The notes under the pieces are model-generated. The model ran no database searches. It was not told the DNA's origin and worked only from the letters and a program-made list of their open reading frames with translations. A DNA stretch of 20,546 nt from Roseiarcus sp050013915 (GTDB taxonomy: Bacteria; Pseudomonadota; Alphaproteobacteria; Rhizobiales; Beijerinckiaceae): NCBI GenBank assembly GCA_050013915.1, contig JBEKEI010000073.1:1-20546 (forward strand), read 5' to 3'. A program made the position numbers and the translations under genes. Position 1 is the first letter of the stretch. Each line of letters begins with the position of its first letter. This document shows, one piece after another, positions 1-8,105 of this stretch.

Positions 1-185
1 GTCAGGGCGATCGCACGCGATCGCCCGCGGCCAGGAGGCCGCTGCCGCGCGTCGCTTCGCCCCTCCCTGCGATCCCGGGCGATCGCGTCGGGGCGACGGC
101 GCGCCGTCGGCGGGGCGATTGGCGCGGCCGCACTCGGCCTGGCGCGTCGCGCAGCCGATCCGTTGGTCAGTCCATCACATTGTGC
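1..185. other. Non-coding left edge with GC palindromes
   Basis: No convincing gene is seen here; this is the 3' flank of the transglycosylase gene. It holds a strong inverted repeat at 5-26 (arms GGGCGATCGC and GCGATCGCCC) and a perfect 16-base palindrome at 94-109 (CGACGGCG/CGCCGTCG). The octamer GCGATCGC occurs three times (7-14, 17-24, 79-86). The hairpins could end transcription of the leftward gene, but no T-run follows on that strand. The short frames across it are arginine/proline-rich and look like GC artefacts. Confidence 0.5.
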
Positions 186-2264
186 TCAGAGGTCGACCCG
201 AAGCGTGCGTCCGGTCAGCGGCTCGACGGGCGCCCGCGCGAGATCGCCGAGCCGCGCGCGATAGACGCGCAGGTTTTCCGAGACCCGCTGGACGTAGTCG
301 CGCGTCTCGTCGAAGGGAATGCGCTCGACCCAGTCGACGGGATCGACCCTCGCGTCGCGCGGATCGCCGTAGGCCTCGATCCATTGCTGCACCCGCCCGG
401 CGCCGGCGTTGTAGGCGGCCAGCGCAAGCACGTAGGAGCCGCCCTCGTCGTCGATCAGCTGGCCGAGGAAAGCCGCGCCGAGCTGGATGTTGTAGGCGGG
501 ATCGCCGACCAGCCGCGCGAGGTCGAAGGGAACGCCGAGGCGCCGTGCCGTGTCGCGCGCGGTCGCCGGCAGGATCTGCATGAGGCCCTTGGCGCCGGCG
601 CCCGATGCAGCGCCTTCGGCGAACTCGCTTTCCTGTCTGGCGATCGAATAGACGGCCGCCAGATCGGCCGAACGGGTCAGCGGCGCAAATCCCGGCACGC
701 CATAGGTCGGGAACGCGGCCTCGTCGAGCGCAAAGCCGCGTTGCGTCGCCTGCTTGCCGATCGCCACGCTCGCCGGCCCGTCGCGCCGTTCGGCGACGAC
801 TTCCGCGAGCGCGGCGAGCTGGGCCTCGTCGGTGAAGCTGCGCGCGGCGTCGAAGGCCAGCCCGTGCGCGAATCCGTCCAGCCTGGCGGCGTAGAGGAGT
901 TCGACGACGCGCGTCGCCTCGTCGCGCGTCTCGCCCGCCGCGACGCGCGTCGGCGCACGCAAGGCGAAGGCGGGCCGGCCCAGCTTCTCGCCGGCGAGCT
1001 GACCGTAATAGGCGATCGGATAGGCGGCGGCGTCTTCATAGAAGCCGCGCGCGTCGTCGGCGCGCCCGGCGGCCTCGGCGGCGCGGCCGCGCCAGTAGCC
1101 CGCGCGCGCAATCGCCAGCGGCGTCTGGGCGACCGCTGCGGCGGCGGCGAAATGGACGCTCGCGGCTCGCGGGTCGTCCAGAAAGCGCAGCGCGATCCAG
1201 CCGGCGTGGAATTCGGCGTCGACCCGCGCCGCGACCGAGACGGCGGCGTTTTCGGCGCACAGCCGATAGGCGTCCTTGGCGAGCCCGGCGTCGAGCAGGC
1301 GGCGCGCGATCATGCGGCGCTCGTCCCACCAGCGATCGCCGTCGACCACCGCCGCGCCGCGCGCCGCGCTCCTGATCAGCTGCGCGGCATCGAGAATTCG
1401 GTCTGCGCGGCGCAGCGCCTGGACACGGACGTAGAGCAGGTCGGCATCGCCGCGCAGCGCAGCCGGCAGCGCGCCCCAGGCCGCGTCGGTCGACGGGTGG
1501 GCCAGGGCGCCCGTCCAGACTTTGGCCAGGGCGAATGTTTCGGGCCCCGCGAGCGCCGCCGCGCGCAAGGCGGCCCCGATCCTCTCCTGATAGAGCAGCC
1601 GCACGGCGCGGCGCCTGTGATCGGAGCTGGTCAACAGCGTCGCGAATTCGCCCAGGACCGCCCCTTCGGTCCAGCCGTCGATGTCGTCGTCGCGCCAGAC
1701 GCCGCGAACGAGCGTCGCGGCCTCGCCGATCCGGCCCGCCGAGCGCGCGGCGCGCGCCAGCGCGAGCTTGCCGACGGGCGTGCGCGGCGGGTCGGCGGCG
1801 AATTGCGTCAGGGCCGCACCGGAATGGGCGCGATCGTTGTAGATCGCGGCCTCCCGACGATCGCGGATCCACGCGCTGGCGGGCCAGCGGGGATGGGCGG
1901 CCTCGAAGGCGGCCAGCCTGGCATAGTCCGCCTGGGGCGAGGATTTGAGCGCGATCCATTCGAGCGCGACGCGTTGGAGGGGATCGCTCACCGCCGCGGC
2001 GAGCGCGTCGCCGGCGGCGAGGCCGCTCCTCATGTAGGCCGCCGCCGCCGCGTTCATCGGCGAGAGATCTGCGGCGCGCGGGGGCGCCGGGTCGGCCGGC
2101 GGGTCCTGCGGCGCCAGCAACGGCGTGGCCGGCGTCGATTCGAGGTTCGCCTCGAGCGTCCGCGGCGGCGGGGGAACGGCGCTGGGCGCGACTTCTCGCG
2201 AGGCGGCGGTCCAGCAGACCGCGCCGGCGACCGCCAGCGAGAGTAATAGACGACCAACGACCAT
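186..2264 (-). CDS. slt: Soluble lytic murein transglycosylase (Slt70-like)
   Basis: Exported enzyme that cleaves the MurNAc-GlcNAc bond of peptidoglycan, leaving 1,6-anhydro ends, for wall turnover in the periplasm. The 692-residue product starts with a hydrophobic signal sequence (about residues 4-20), followed by a Pro/Ala-rich linker. A long alpha-helical superhelical region runs to about residue 500. The C-terminal SLT domain shows the catalytic glutamate E545 in RQESEF, GLMQ at 560-563 and AYNAG at 617-621, the diagnostic GEWL-fold motifs. I chose ATG 2264 because GGAG lies 8 bases upstream; an in-frame GTG at 2279 would add five residues. The length fits Slt70-type enzymes. It is divergent from dapA, a neighbourhood common in Rhizobiales. 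Function is confident; the exact signal cleavage site is not. Confidence 0.93.
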   Translation of the reverse strand: MVVGRLLLSLAVAGAVCWTAASREVAPSAVPPPPRTLEANLESTPATPLLAPQDPPADPAPPRAADLSPMNAAAAAYMRSGLAAGDALAAAVSDPLQRVALEWIALKSSPQADYARLAAFEAAHPRWPASAWIRDRREAAIYNDRAHSGAALTQFAADPPRTPVGKLALARAARSAGRIGEAATLVRGVWRDDDIDGWTEGAVLGEFATLLTSSDHRRRAVRLLYQERIGAALRAAALAGPETFALAKVWTGALAHPSTDAAWGALPAALRGDADLLYVRVQALRRADRILDAAQLIRSAARGAAVVDGDRWWDERRMIARRLLDAGLAKDAYRLCAENAAVSVAARVDAEFHAGWIALRFLDDPRAASVHFAAAAAVAQTPLAIARAGYWRGRAAEAAGRADDARGFYEDAAAYPIAYYGQLAGEKLGRPAFALRAPTRVAAGETRDEATRVVELLYAARLDGFAHGLAFDAARSFTDEAQLAALAEVVAERRDGPASVAIGKQATQRGFALDEAAFPTYGVPGFAPLTRSADLAAVYSIARQESEFAEGAASGAGAKGLMQILPATARDTARRLGVPFDLARLVGDPAYNIQLGAAFLGQLIDDEGGSYVLALAAYNAGAGRVQQWIEAYGDPRDARVDPVDWVERIPFDETRDYVQRVSENLRVYRARLGDLARAPVEPLTGRTLRVDL

Positions 2265-2448
2265 GGGGGTCAGCTCCACAGCCCGATCCTGCCCGCGCTT
2301 CGTTTATCAATCGTTAACCAGCGCCCCGCGCGCCCCGCCCACGCGCCCCCTTTCGCCTGCCATCCACAAGGTTTATGTCCTGAATGTCGAACGGCGCCGG
2401 GCGCCGTCAGGGGCGCGCCGAGGCGATCGACCGGCTTGGATGGACCAA

Positions 2449-3342
2449 ATGGAGAACAGGGCTAGGTTTCACGGGTCGATGCCGGCCCTCGTCACGCCAT
2501 TCAGGGACGGCAGGATCGACGAGGAATCGTTCCGCGCCCTGATCGACTGGCAGATCACGGCGGGGTCGCACGGGCTCGTGCCCGTCGGCACGACGGGCGA
2601 GAGCCCGACGCTCTCGCACGAGGAGCACCGTCGCGTCGTCGACATCTGCATCGACGAGGCGCGCGGGCGCGTCCCGATCATCGCCGGCGCCGGATCGAAC
2701 AACACGCACGAGGCGATCGAGCTCGCCCGCCATGCCGAAAAGGTCGGGGCCGACGCGGTGCTGGTGGTGACGCCCTATTACAACAAGCCGACCCAGGAGG
2801 GGCTCTATCGCCATTTCAAGGCGATCAACGATTCCGTCGACATTCCGATCGTCGTTTACAACATCCCCTCGCGCTCGGTCGTCGACATGTCGGTCGACAC
2901 GATGAAGCGGGTGTTCGAACTCGAGAACGTCGTCGGCGTGAAGGATGCGACCGGCAATATCGGGCGCATTTCGCAGCAGCGCCACGCGATGGGGGCGGGC
3001 TTCATCCAGCTGTCGGGCGACGACATCACCGCGCTCGCCTGCATGGCCGCCGGAGCGCACGGGTGCATTTCGGTCGTCGCCAACATCGCCCCCGCGCTGT
3101 GCGCGGAATTGATGGAGGCGGTCTTCAAGGGCGACTATCGCCACGCGCTGAAAATCCAGGACCGGCTGACGCCGCTGCATCAGGCGATTTTCGTCGAGCC
3201 CGGCGTATGCGGGGCCAAATATGCGCTGAGCGTGCTCGGCCGGGCGCGCAACGAGGTCCGCCTGCCGATGACGCCGGTGACCGAGCCGGTCGAGGCGGTG
3301 ATCCGTCGCGCGCTCGTGCACGCCGGCCTGCTCAACGCCTGA
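2449..3342 (+). CDS. dapA: 4-hydroxy-tetrahydrodipicolinate synthase
   Basis: Condenses pyruvate with L-aspartate semialdehyde, the committed step of the diaminopimelate/lysine pathway, in the cytoplasm. The 297-residue TIM barrel carries the full active site: Schiff-base lysine K165 in VGVKDATGN, T48-T49 in GTTGES, Y137 and R142 in YNIPSRS, plus the TPYYNKP loop at 108-114. Length matches the family. ATG 2449 is preceded by GGATGGA at 2438-2444. ATG 2440 is an in-frame alternative adding three residues; much longer upstream readings run through non-conserved, Arg/Pro-rich sequence. smpB follows after 21 bases with its own good ribosome binding site, so the two are probably co-transcribed. 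A family caveat is that DapA paralogues can be other pyruvate aldolases, but all key residues are present here. Confidence 0.95.
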   Translation: MENRARFHGSMPALVTPFRDGRIDEESFRALIDWQITAGSHGLVPVGTTGESPTLSHEEHRRVVDICIDEARGRVPIIAGAGSNNTHEAIELARHAEKVGADAVLVVTPYYNKPTQEGLYRHFKAINDSVDIPIVVYNIPSRSVVDMSVDTMKRVFELENVVGVKDATGNIGRISQQRHAMGAGFIQLSGDDITALACMAAGAHGCISVVANIAPALCAELMEAVFKGDYRHALKIQDRLTPLHQAIFVEPGVCGAKYALSVLGRARNEVRLPMTPVTEPVEAVIRRALVHAGLLNA

Positions 3343-3363
3343 CATCGGGAGGATTGCGCCCAA

Positions 3364-3840
3364 GTGGCCGTCAAGGAGAAGACCAGCTACAAGATCGTGT
3401 CCGACAACCGGCGCGCGCGGTTCGACTACGAGATCGGCGAGGTGTTCGAGGCCGGACTCATGCTGACCGGCACCGAGGTAAAGTCGCTGCGGACGGGCAA
3501 GGCGACCGTCGCGGAAAGCTACGCGGCGGCCGACCGCAACGGCGAGATGATCCTCTACAACGCCAACATCCCGGAATATCTGCAGGCCAATCGCTTCAAT
3601 CACGAGCCGCGCCGGCCGCGCAAGCTGCTGCTGCACGCCAAGGAGATCGTCAAACTCGCCAAGGGAGTCGAGCGGGAGGGCATGACGATCGTGCCCTTGC
3701 GCATCTACTTCAACGACAAGGGCCGGGCGAAGATCGCGATCGCGCTCGGGCGCGGCAAGAAGCTTCACGACAAGCGGGAGACGGACAAGCTGCGCGACTG
3801 GGGCCGCGAGAAATCGCGGGTGATGCGCGAGAAGGGCTGA
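3364..3840 (+). CDS. smpB: SsrA-binding protein SmpB
   Basis: Binds tmRNA and delivers it to stalled ribosomes in trans-translation. The 158-residue length is typical. Family hallmarks are the N-terminal ARFDYEIGEVFEAGLMLTGTEVKSLR beta-barrel segment split over residues 18-43, the motif YLQANRFNHEPRRPRKLLLH read over 72-91, and the basic, probably disordered C-terminal tail (KKLHDKRETDK to REKG) that enters the decoding channel. The start is GTG at 3364, supported by GGGAGGA at 3347-3353, ten bases upstream. It lies downstream of dapA in the same direction, the usual alphaproteobacterial order. A GC hairpin follows the stop codon directly. Confidence 0.96.
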   Translation: MAVKEKTSYKIVSDNRRARFDYEIGEVFEAGLMLTGTEVKSLRTGKATVAESYAAADRNGEMILYNANIPEYLQANRFNHEPRRPRKLLLHAKEIVKLAKGVEREGMTIVPLRIYFNDKGRAKIAIALGRGKKLHDKRETDKLRDWGREKSRVMREKG

Positions 3841-3861
3841 GGGACCGGCCAGTCCGGTCCT
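3841..3861 (+). terminator. GC hairpin after smpB, no T-run
   Basis: A perfect 7-bp stem GGACCGG/CCGGTCC (3842-3848 and 3854-3860) with loop CCAGT sits one base after the smpB stop. No T-tract follows, so it is either a 3'-end stabiliser or a U-less terminator. The remaining bases up to hflK (to 4016) show no gene. Confidence 0.35.
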
Positions 3862-4016
3862 CCGACTCCCGGCTTCGGGATCGGGCGTGGATCGCCCGCC
3901 GGATTGATCTGGCCCAAGAATCGCAGGCCGGATCCGTCCTATGGGGCCTGCGCGGCATCGGCGTCGGGAAGGCGTTCGGTTCCGAACCGCCCGCGCCCCA
4001 CGGGGTGGATGGAACG

Positions 4017-5105
4017 ATGGCAGAGATGCTCGACGAGAACGCCCGCGTCGCCGACGCGCCTGACGAAGGCTCGCGCGGCGTCCTGCCGGCCTCATGGGAG
4101 GCGGCGGCGACGCGCTGGCGTCTGCCGCGGATCGATCGGCGCAGCGCGACCCTGGCCGCGCTGCTGGCGATCGTCGCCTGGCTGGCGACCGCGGTCTACA
4201 AGGTGCAGCCGGAGGAACAGGGGATCATCCTGCGTTTTGGCAAGTGGGTCGACACGACGCCGCCGGGTCTCCACGTCCACTGGCCGTGGCCGATCGAGAC
4301 CGTGCTGCTGCCCAAGATAACCCAGATCAACCAGATGCAGCTCGGCAATGCCGCGGCGGCCGGCGCGGGCGAAGGCGGAGCGGGGCGCGATCGCCAGATG
4401 CTGACCGGCGACGAGAACATCGTCGAGGCCGATTGCGCGGTGTTCTGGAAGATCGCCGACGCCGGGCAATATCTGTTCCGCGTCGACGACCCCGAGGCGG
4501 CTGTCAGAATCGCCGCGGAGGGCGCCTTGCGCGAAGTGATCGGACGCACGCCGATCCAGGCCGCGATGTCCGAAAAGCGCCAGCAGATCGCCGACGAAAC
4601 CCGGGCGCTGCTGCAGAATCTCCTCGACGCCGAGCACGCCGGCATTCTCGTCACCCAGGTGCAGCTGCAGCGCGCCGATCCGCCGGCGGCGGTGATCGAC
4701 GCCTTCAACGACGTGCAGCGGGCGCGCGCCGACCAGGAGCGCGCGCGCAACGAGGCCGAGGCCTACAGCAACGACATCCTACCGCGCGCGCGCGGCGAGG
4801 CCGAGCACATCCGGCAGGAAGCGGAAGCCTACAAGACCCAGGTGGTCAACCTCGCTGAAGGCGAGGCGAACGCCTTCCTCTCCGTCTATCAGAGCTACGC
4901 GGGCGCCAAGGAAGTGACCGCCTGGCGGCTCTACCTGGAGAGCGTCGACGAGGTGTTGAGGAAATCGACGAAGGTGATCGTCGATTCCTCCGGCAAGGCG
5001 GTGTCCGGTGTGGTTCCCTACATGCCGGTTTCCGAGTTTAGGCAGAGGCCCGCGCCGCAACCGGCGCCGGCGCCGGGACCCGGCCCGTCGGGGGCGCTGC
5101 GATGA
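4017..5105 (+). CDS. hflK: HflK-type SPFH membrane protein, FtsH modulator subunit
   Basis: Predicted subunit of the HflK-HflC assembly that encloses FtsH in the inner membrane and tunes its protease activity. The 362-residue protein has a cytoplasmic N-terminus, one membrane helix (about 44-61) and the SPFH/band-7 domain, opening with QPEEQGIILRFGKW. It carries the HflK hallmark LTGDENIVEADCAVFWKI at 129-146. A long Ala/Glu/Arg-rich coiled-coil follows, then a Pro-rich tail at the C-terminus. It lacks the Gly/Pro-rich N-terminus usual in alphaproteobacterial HflK. The start ATG 4017 has GGATGGA just upstream; GTG 4005 is an in-frame option. The stop overlaps the hflC start (ATGA). The next gene is TerC-like rather than the usual degP-type protease, so this may be a specialised paralogue. 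Confidence 0.88.
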   Translation: MAEMLDENARVADAPDEGSRGVLPASWEAAATRWRLPRIDRRSATLAALLAIVAWLATAVYKVQPEEQGIILRFGKWVDTTPPGLHVHWPWPIETVLLPKITQINQMQLGNAAAAGAGEGGAGRDRQMLTGDENIVEADCAVFWKIADAGQYLFRVDDPEAAVRIAAEGALREVIGRTPIQAAMSEKRQQIADETRALLQNLLDAEHAGILVTQVQLQRADPPAAVIDAFNDVQRARADQERARNEAEAYSNDILPRARGEAEHIRQEAEAYKTQVVNLAEGEANAFLSVYQSYAGAKEVTAWRLYLESVDEVLRKSTKVIVDSSGKAVSGVVPYMPVSEFRQRPAPQPAPAPGPGPSGALR

Positions 5106-5980
5106 CGTCCTGGCTGAAGATCGCGCTCGCCGCGCTCGTCTGTCTCGCGCTGGCCGCGCTGTGGTCGTCGCTCTACGCGGTCGGCGAGGGCGAACAGGCC
5201 TTGCTGGTGCGGCTCGGGGCCCCGATCGGCGCCAGCGCCGAACCCGGTCTCAAGATGAAAATGCCGTTCATCGACAGCGTCATCGTTTATGACGCCCGCC
5301 TCCTGCTGCTCGAGCCCCCGGCCGAGCAGGTGATCCTCGGCGACCAGAAGCGGCTCGAGGTCCAGACGGATACGCGCTTCCGGATCGTCGATCCCCTGCG
5401 GTTCTACCAGTCGTTGCGGACGATCGATCAGGCGCGCGCGCAGCTCACCCAGTTCGTCAGTTCGTCGCTGCGCCGTGAACTCGGCCAGGTCATGCTGCAC
5501 GCCTTGCTATCGAACGAGCGCAGCGGCGTCGTCGCCAGCATCAAGGCCGAGGTCGCCGCCGAGGCGCTGCCGCTCGGCGTCGAAGTCGCCGAGGTCCATA
5601 TCCACCGGGCCGATCTGCCGTTCGAGACGAGCCAGGCGATCTACGACCGCATGAAGTCCGAACGCCAGCGCGAAGCCAAGGAATTGCGCGCCCAGGGCTT
5701 CGAATGGGCCCAGCAGATCCAGGCGCGCGCCGACCGCGAGCGGACGGTCGTGCTTTCCGAGGCCCAACGCGGCGCGCGAATCAACCATGGCGAGGGCGAC
5801 GCCGAAGCGAGCCGACTGCTCGCCGACGCCTACGGCAAGGACGCGCAGTTCTACAAGTTCTATCGTTCCCTGCAGACTTACCGCCAGGCGATGGCGGACG
5901 CGGGCCCAACGCTGGTCCTGACGCCTGACGCCGATTTCCTGCGCCTGTTCAGCGCCGGTCCCGATCGTCAGGCGCCCTAG
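5102..5980 (+). CDS. hflC: HflC-type SPFH membrane protein, FtsH modulator subunit
   Basis: Partner of HflK in the ring that surrounds FtsH. The 292-residue product has one N-terminal membrane helix (about 5-25), then the SPFH domain starting YAVGEGEQALLVRLG. HflC-specific segments are RADLPFETSQAIYDRMKSER spanning 169-188 with AKELRAQGFEWAQQI after it, and YGKDAQFYKFYRSLQTY at 244-260. It overlaps hflK by four bases (ATGA), which indicates translational coupling and roughly equal synthesis. The TerC-like gene begins 21 bases after its stop. The length is near the family norm and no key region is missing. Confidence 0.92.
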   Translation: MTSWLKIALAALVCLALAALWSSLYAVGEGEQALLVRLGAPIGASAEPGLKMKMPFIDSVIVYDARLLLLEPPAEQVILGDQKRLEVQTDTRFRIVDPLRFYQSLRTIDQARAQLTQFVSSSLRRELGQVMLHALLSNERSGVVASIKAEVAAEALPLGVEVAEVHIHRADLPFETSQAIYDRMKSERQREAKELRAQGFEWAQQIQARADRERTVVLSEAQRGARINHGEGDAEASRLLADAYGKDAQFYKFYRSLQTYRQAMADAGPTLVLTPDADFLRLFSAGPDRQAP

Positions 5981-6001
5981 GGCGGCGGGGGAAAGAGCGG
6001 G

Positions 6002-7006
6002 ATGGACTGGAGCGCCGGCGCGTCGTGGATCGTCATCCCGATCCAGATATTCTGCCTCGATCTGCTGCTCGGGGCCGACAACGCCATGGCGATCGCGCTG
6101 GTCTGCCGCACGCTGCACCCCGCCGATCGGCGCAATGGACTCCTGCTGGGCGCGGGCGGCGCGGTGCTTCTCAGGCTGCTGATGACGATCGGGGCGAGCG
6201 CGCTGCTGAGCGCCCCCTACGTCAAGATGATTGGCGCACTTGCCCTCGCCGCGATCGCGATCAACGTCATCCGGCGCGACAGGCCGGGCGCGGCGGCGGC
6301 CCTCGGCGCCGGCGCCGCGTCCCCGGCGCGCCGGAGCCTGCTGTCGGCGGCGTCGATCATCGTCGTCGCGGATGCGGCGATGAGCATCGACAATGTCATC
6401 GCGCTCGCCGCGATCGCGCGCGGGAATTTCTGGCTGCTGGCGGCGGGCGTCCTGTTGAGCATCCCGCTGCTGGCGTTCGGCAGCGCGATTTTCGCCGCCT
6501 TGTCGCGGCACTTTCCCGCGCTGATCGCCCTGGGCTGCGGCCTGCTCGGATGGATCGCCGGCGGAATGGCGATTTCCGACCCGGCGATCGCCGATTGGGC
6601 CGCCGTCCAGGCGCCGGCGCTCGTCCTGATCGCGCCCGCGCTCGGGGCGATCTTCGTGCTCGGCGAGGCGTGGTTCGTCGCCGGCGAGCGGGTCGGTTCG
6701 CTCGAGTCGGCCGGCGTCGAAGCCGCCCGCGCCGCCCGTGACCTCGCCGGAATGCTCGACCCGCGGCCCGAGGGCCGCGGCGCTGCCCTTGCTCGCTCCG
6801 ACCCGGCCGTCCGCACGCGGAGCGGGCCCGCGCCGGCCGATCCCGCGCCCGCGAAGGCCGCCGTCGCGCGCCCGGCGCGCAAGCGGGCGACCCGCGAGGA
6901 CCGCATCATGCTGGTCGGGCTCGTGATCTTGTTTCTGATGGCGGCCGCGATGATCGGCTTCGTGATGTACATGGTGCAGAGCTACGCCGTTGAGCGCTTC
7001 TCCTGA
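6002..7006 (+). CDS. TerC-family integral membrane protein
   Basis: Multi-pass inner-membrane protein of the TerC/YjbE family. Members are linked to metal (notably manganese) export and to tellurite resistance clusters, but the substrate of this one is unknown. The two conserved acidic helices are clear: CLDLLLGADNAMAIALVCR (18-36; D20, D26, N27) and ADAAMSIDNVIALAAIARGNF (123-143; D130, N131). About seven membrane helices lie in residues 10-240. After a hydrophilic Pro/Ala/Arg linker (about 240-300) there is one extra C-terminal helix (about 304-326), longer than the usual 220-250-residue form. ATG 6002 is preceded by a purine-rich GGGGGAAAGAG. It is 21 bases after hflC, so probably in the same operon. 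Confidence 0.88.
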   Translation: MDWSAGASWIVIPIQIFCLDLLLGADNAMAIALVCRTLHPADRRNGLLLGAGGAVLLRLLMTIGASALLSAPYVKMIGALALAAIAINVIRRDRPGAAAALGAGAASPARRSLLSAASIIVVADAAMSIDNVIALAAIARGNFWLLAAGVLLSIPLLAFGSAIFAALSRHFPALIALGCGLLGWIAGGMAISDPAIADWAAVQAPALVLIAPALGAIFVLGEAWFVAGERVGSLESAGVEAARAARDLAGMLDPRPEGRGAALARSDPAVRTRSGPAPADPAPAKAAVARPARKRATREDRIMLVGLVILFLMAAAMIGFVMYMVQSYAVERFS

Positions 7007-7051
7007 CCCGATCCCTCGGTCGCTCATCACGGCGCTCTTGGCGTTGTTCGA

Positions 7052-7072
7052 GGCCGGTTCAGCCAGCCGGCC
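7052..7072. terminator. Hairpin between convergent TerC-like gene and ppk2
   Basis: Arms GGCCGG (7052-7057) and CCGGCC (7067-7072) with a 9-base loop lie in the 75-base gap between two converging genes. The symmetry would let it serve both strands, but no T-run follows on either. Confidence 0.35.
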
Positions 7073-7081
7073 CGCGGCGGT

Positions 7082-8008
7082 CTAGTAGCGGGCGGGAACG
7101 AACATTTCGGCGGGTATCGCCTCGCGCGCATAATTCGGGTTGTGGATCCGCTCGGGAAGCGCGGGCGCGACATGCGGCACGGCCTCGTAGGGAATCAGGC
7201 TGAGGAGATGGGCGATGCAATTGAGGCGCGCCCGCTTCTTGTCGACCGCCTCGACGACCCACCAGGGCGCCTCGGGAATGTGCGTTCGTTCGAACATCGT
7301 CTCCTTGGCCTTGGTATATTGCTCCCAGCGGCGGCGCGATTCGAGATCCATCGGGCTGAGCTTCCACTGCTTCAGGGGATCGTGGACTCGCATCATGAAA
7401 CGCAGGTGCTGCTCGTCGTCGGTGATCGAGAACCAATATTTGATCAGGATGACGCCCGACCGGCTCAGCATCTTCTCGAATTCGGGGGCGTCGCGGAAAA
7501 ATTCCTCATATTCGTCGTCCGAGCAGAAGCCCATGACGCGCTCGACGCCGGCCCGGTTGTACCAGCTGCGGTCGAACAGAACCATTTCCCCGCCAGCGGG
7601 CAGGTGCGGCGCGTAGCGCTGGAAATACCATTGGCTGCGTTCACGCTCGCTGGGCGCGGGCAGCGCGACGACCCGGCACACCCGCGGATTGAGCCGCTGG
7701 GTTATCCGCTTGATCACGCCGCCCTTCCCCGCGGCGTCCCGGCCCTCGAATATCACGACGACCTTCAGCTTCCGGTGGAGGATCCAGTCCTGCAGCTTCA
7801 CAAGTTCCTTCTGCAGGCGCAGGAGCTCCCGGAAATAGACCTGCCGGTCGAGGGTCTCGTGCTGAGGATGGCCGGCGAGTTCGCCCAGCAGATTCGACAG
7901 ACGATCGTCGTCGATCTCCATTTCCAGTTCTTCGTCGAAACTGTCGAGCAGTTCGCCGTGAATGCGGCGATAGAGGGCGCCCGCCTTGTCCCGTTCCGTC
8001 CCGTTCAT
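7082..8008 (-). CDS. ppk2: Polyphosphate kinase 2 (PPK2 family)
   Basis: Transfers phosphate between polyphosphate and nucleoside di- or monophosphates in the cytoplasm. The 308-residue protein has a P-loop-like Walker A FEGRDAAGKGG at 87-97, the basic segment ITQRLNPRVCRVVALPAPSE at 102-121, the Walker B/lid motif FDRSWYNRAGVERVMGF at 145-161 and the conserved SITDDEQHLRFMMR plus WVVEAVDKKRARLNCI tail. All are diagnostic for PPK2. An N-terminal acidic extension (about 1-50) precedes the single PPK2 domain. I chose ATG 8008 because upstream sequence is not conserved-looking and would run into the next gene; the ribosome binding site is weak. Subclass (GDP/ADP versus AMP use) cannot be fixed from the motifs alone. 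Confidence 0.93.
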   Translation of the reverse strand: MNGTERDKAGALYRRIHGELLDSFDEELEMEIDDDRLSNLLGELAGHPQHETLDRQVYFRELLRLQKELVKLQDWILHRKLKVVVIFEGRDAAGKGGVIKRITQRLNPRVCRVVALPAPSERERSQWYFQRYAPHLPAGGEMVLFDRSWYNRAGVERVMGFCSDDEYEEFFRDAPEFEKMLSRSGVILIKYWFSITDDEQHLRFMMRVHDPLKQWKLSPMDLESRRRWEQYTKAKETMFERTHIPEAPWWVVEAVDKKRARLNCIAHLLSLIPYEAVPHVAPALPERIHNPNYAREAIPAEMFVPARY

Positions 8009-8035
8009 CCGAATGTCCGCGTCAGGGGCGACATG

Positions 8036-8053
8036 ATCGGCGCAACCGCCGAT
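8036..8053 (-). terminator. Hairpin after the BTLCP gene
   Basis: Arms ATCGGCG and CGCCGAT with loop CAAC lie between the end of the peptidase gene (8106) and the ppk2 start (8008). There is no T-run. It could separate the two same-strand genes or stabilise the upstream mRNA. Confidence 0.3.
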
Positions 8054-8105
8054 GACCCGACAATGACGGACGCCTGTGATGGATTTGCGACGGTCGTCGG
8101 GCGGC

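Noticed and set aside
180..2246. Long rightward open frame (688 codons) opposite the transglycosylase
   Set aside because: It mirrors the codon pattern of the real gene on the other strand, is Arg/Gly/Asp-rich and has no recognisable domain. High GC content keeps antisense frames open.
2407..4095. Long leftward open frame (562 codons) across dapA and smpB
   Set aside because: It crosses two well-supported genes and an intergenic gap and has no domain; it is an antisense shadow.
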